From Chloroflexi bacterium CFX4 (lineage in GTDB: Bacteria; Chloroflexota; Anaerolineae; Aggregatilineales; UBA2796), in NCBI GenBank assembly GCA_021404685.1, contig QWHC01000004.1, positions 162,697-226,696 of the forward strand: 64,000 nt of DNA, written 5' to 3'. Made by a program: the position numbers and the translations under genes. The notes under the pieces are model-generated. The model was given only the letters and a program-made list of their open reading frames with translations, was not told where the DNA came from and made no database searches. Positions 62,737 to 64,000 of the stretch are shown here, piece after piece (within the stretch, counting starts at the first letter, position 1; the number at the start of each line of letters is the position of its first letter).

Positions 62737-63876
62737 ATGATCGGTGTGAAGACGCCTACGCGCAAATGCCCGCGCTGCAACTATGAGAATGTGCCGCAGG
62801 CGATCTATTGTTTCCGCTGTAACCGCCACCTGAATGATGCGCCTGTGGTGAATGGCTTAGATGGCACCGGCAGCCTGATCGAAGGTGCGCTGCGCTTTAT
62901 TCGCCAACGCGATCACAGCTTATTTGAGCCGGGACGGATCGAACGCTTGCGAAAGGCAAGGTCAAAAGTGCTACCCGAAAATCTAAACGGCGAACCGCTC
63001 ACCTGTTTAAGCTGTGGCACTTATAACCTACCAACTGCCACACACTGCACGCATTGTAATGCGCCTTTACTGATCCCTGATGAAGATTTTGGCACGCTGC
63101 TGCGCCTGAGTGCGCGCACCAATGTTGGCAAGGTGCGGAGCAACAATGAAGATAGCCTTGCCTTGTGGTCTGTGGATGGCTTGGCGCTGGCGCTGGTTGC
63201 CGATGGCATGGGTGGTGCCGCCGCTGGCGAAGAAGCCAGCCGCCTCGTCGTGGAGGCGGTGCAAGCCAGCTTTGCCGGCACAGAGCGCGGCAGTGATACG
63301 CTGGTGGCACTTAGCGAGGATGAGCTGAGCAAGCGCCTGCACGCCGCCATTGATCAGGCGAACCGCACCGTTGTGGATCGTGCCAAGCGCGATGCCTCGC
63401 GGCGCGGGATGGGAACCACTGCCACCCTCGCGTTGGTGCGGAACAACCGCGTTTTTGTGGCGCACGTTGGCGATAGCCGCCTGTATCTGGTTGACCCACA
63501 CGACCGCACCATTAGCCAAATTACCAATGACCACAGCTTTGTGCAGGCTTTGGTCGCCTCCGGCCACCTCACCGCCGATCAGGCGCGCTATCACCCGATG
63601 GGGCATGTGCTATACCGTGCGCTTGGGCAGTCGGCTGATCTGGAGATTGACCTGTATCGGCACACCTTGCGCGGCGGTGATCGGATTGTGATCTGTTCGG
63701 ATGGCTTGACGCGCCACCTTGAAGATCACGAGATTGCCGAGATTGTGTTGCAAACTGAAAATCCGACCGAAGCCACCCTTGATCTGGTCGAGCTGACCAA
63801 CGAACGCGGCGGCGAAGATAACGTCAGCGTGGTGGTGCTTCAAGTGGATTCGGTTGGGAGCGTAGGGGAAGCGTAG
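62737..63876 (+). CDS. PP2C-type Ser/Thr phosphatase with two N-terminal zinc ribbons
   Basis: A 379-residue protein. The ATG at 62737 lies very close to AAGGGA, and a GTG at 62746 is better spaced and removes three residues. Zinc ribbon 1 has Cys11, Cys14, Cys25 and Cys28 (CPRC and CFRC), and ribbon 2 has Cys90, Cys93, Cys104 and Cys107. The PP2C domain (about 118-375) has RSNNEDS, VADGMGG, GTTATLA, VAHVGDSR, NDHS and GGEDNVSVVV, so the metal-binding Asp residues are present. PP2C enzymes reverse Ser/Thr kinase signalling. The two ribbons may bind partner proteins or RNA. Confidence 0.88.
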   Translation: MIGVKTPTRKCPRCNYENVPQAIYCFRCNRHLNDAPVVNGLDGTGSLIEGALRFIRQRDHSLFEPGRIERLRKARSKVLPENLNGEPLTCLSCGTYNLPTATHCTHCNAPLLIPDEDFGTLLRLSARTNVGKVRSNNEDSLALWSVDGLALALVADGMGGAAAGEEASRLVVEAVQASFAGTERGSDTLVALSEDELSKRLHAAIDQANRTVVDRAKRDASRRGMGTTATLALVRNNRVFVAHVGDSRLYLVDPHDRTISQITNDHSFVQALVASGHLTADQARYHPMGHVLYRALGQSADLEIDLYRHTLRGGDRIVICSDGLTRHLEDHEIAEIVLQTENPTEATLDLVELTNERGGEDNVSVVVLQVDSVGSVGEA

Positions 63877-64000
63877 GGTTCAACTCATAGCGCGCTAATG
63901 TCCGCTTAAGCTATGGCTCAGCCATGTGGCGCATACTGTAATCAACTTGCCGTGCCGTATTGAGCATGAGATGGAATGCACGCGCAAGCTACCCAATTGC
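63877..64000. other. Non-coding end of the window
   Basis: These 124 bases hold no gene, hairpin or promoter I could support. Confidence 0.4.

Noticed and set aside
1-64000. CRISPR array, prophage or insertion sequence
   Set aside because: No regularly spaced direct repeats, transposase, integrase or phage structural motifs were seen.

Overview
This window looks like a chromosomal segment of a Chloroflexota bacterium, probably an uncultured Anaerolineae-type lineage. That assignment is an inference. It rests on the base composition (about 60% GC in ordinary genes), the mix of PknB-type kinases, PspC/LiaF-like membrane proteins, DUF11 surface proteins, ClpC, and the absence of any outer-membrane or lipopolysaccharide assembly gene. 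Genes are dense, often coupled by ATGA or TAATG overlaps, and face both ways. One tRNA (Val, anticodon TAC) is present. There is no rRNA, CRISPR array, transposase, prophage or replication origin.

Left part (1-15,400): the end of a kinase-receiver-HTH fusion; two D-2-hydroxyacid dehydrogenase homologues (one a SerA, translationally coupled to a GT-C-like membrane protein); a PspC plus LiaF-like pair; tandem L,D-transpeptidases with a YgjP-type metallopeptidase; a DUF11/FG-GAP surface protein; and a recF operon that also carries a Rieske protein and a TusA-like protein.

Middle (15,400-38,400): a receptor kinase with a large outer domain; an ABC permease whose ribosome site lies in a perfect hairpin; a DUF2085 protein; arginase; three secreted TIM-barrel-type proteins in a row; an AlaX editing protein; an orphan Flp-like pilin missed by length-based ORF calling; a cytochrome P450; Fpg; a GH13 glucosidase; Der; tRNA-Val; two phosphohexomutases (GlmM and a PMM/PGM type); and an MFS exporter.

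Cell-surface region (38,400-47,800, mostly minus strand): methyltransferase, WecE-type sugar aminotransferase, sugar N-formyltransferase, ArnC-like polyprenyl-phosphate glycosyltransferase and a GT-C-like membrane protein form a compact set. In layout it resembles the arn pathway, but no lipid A genes accompany it. Beyond it lie a secreted WD40 protein and a WXG100-cysteine-hydrolase fusion. The formyltransferase and the WXG100 gene are clearly lower in GC than their neighbours.

Right part (47,900-64,000): a tight HAD phosphatase/Hsp70-like/HEAT/SpoU operon; twin 2TM proteins; SRPBCC, SDR, YdcF and FAH proteins; ClpC behind a sigma-70-like promoter; a ferredoxin-like/double-CDGSH protein behind a promoter with a palindrome at its start site; a small GNAT protein; a DUF6159-like membrane protein; and a PP2C phosphatase with two zinc ribbons, which could oppose the two Ser/Thr kinases of the window.

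The best candidates for something undescribed are the arn-like formamido-sugar set, the WXG100 fusion, the Hsp70-HEAT operon, and the hairpin-covered start of the ABC permease. All functions were read from motifs by eye. No database search was run.
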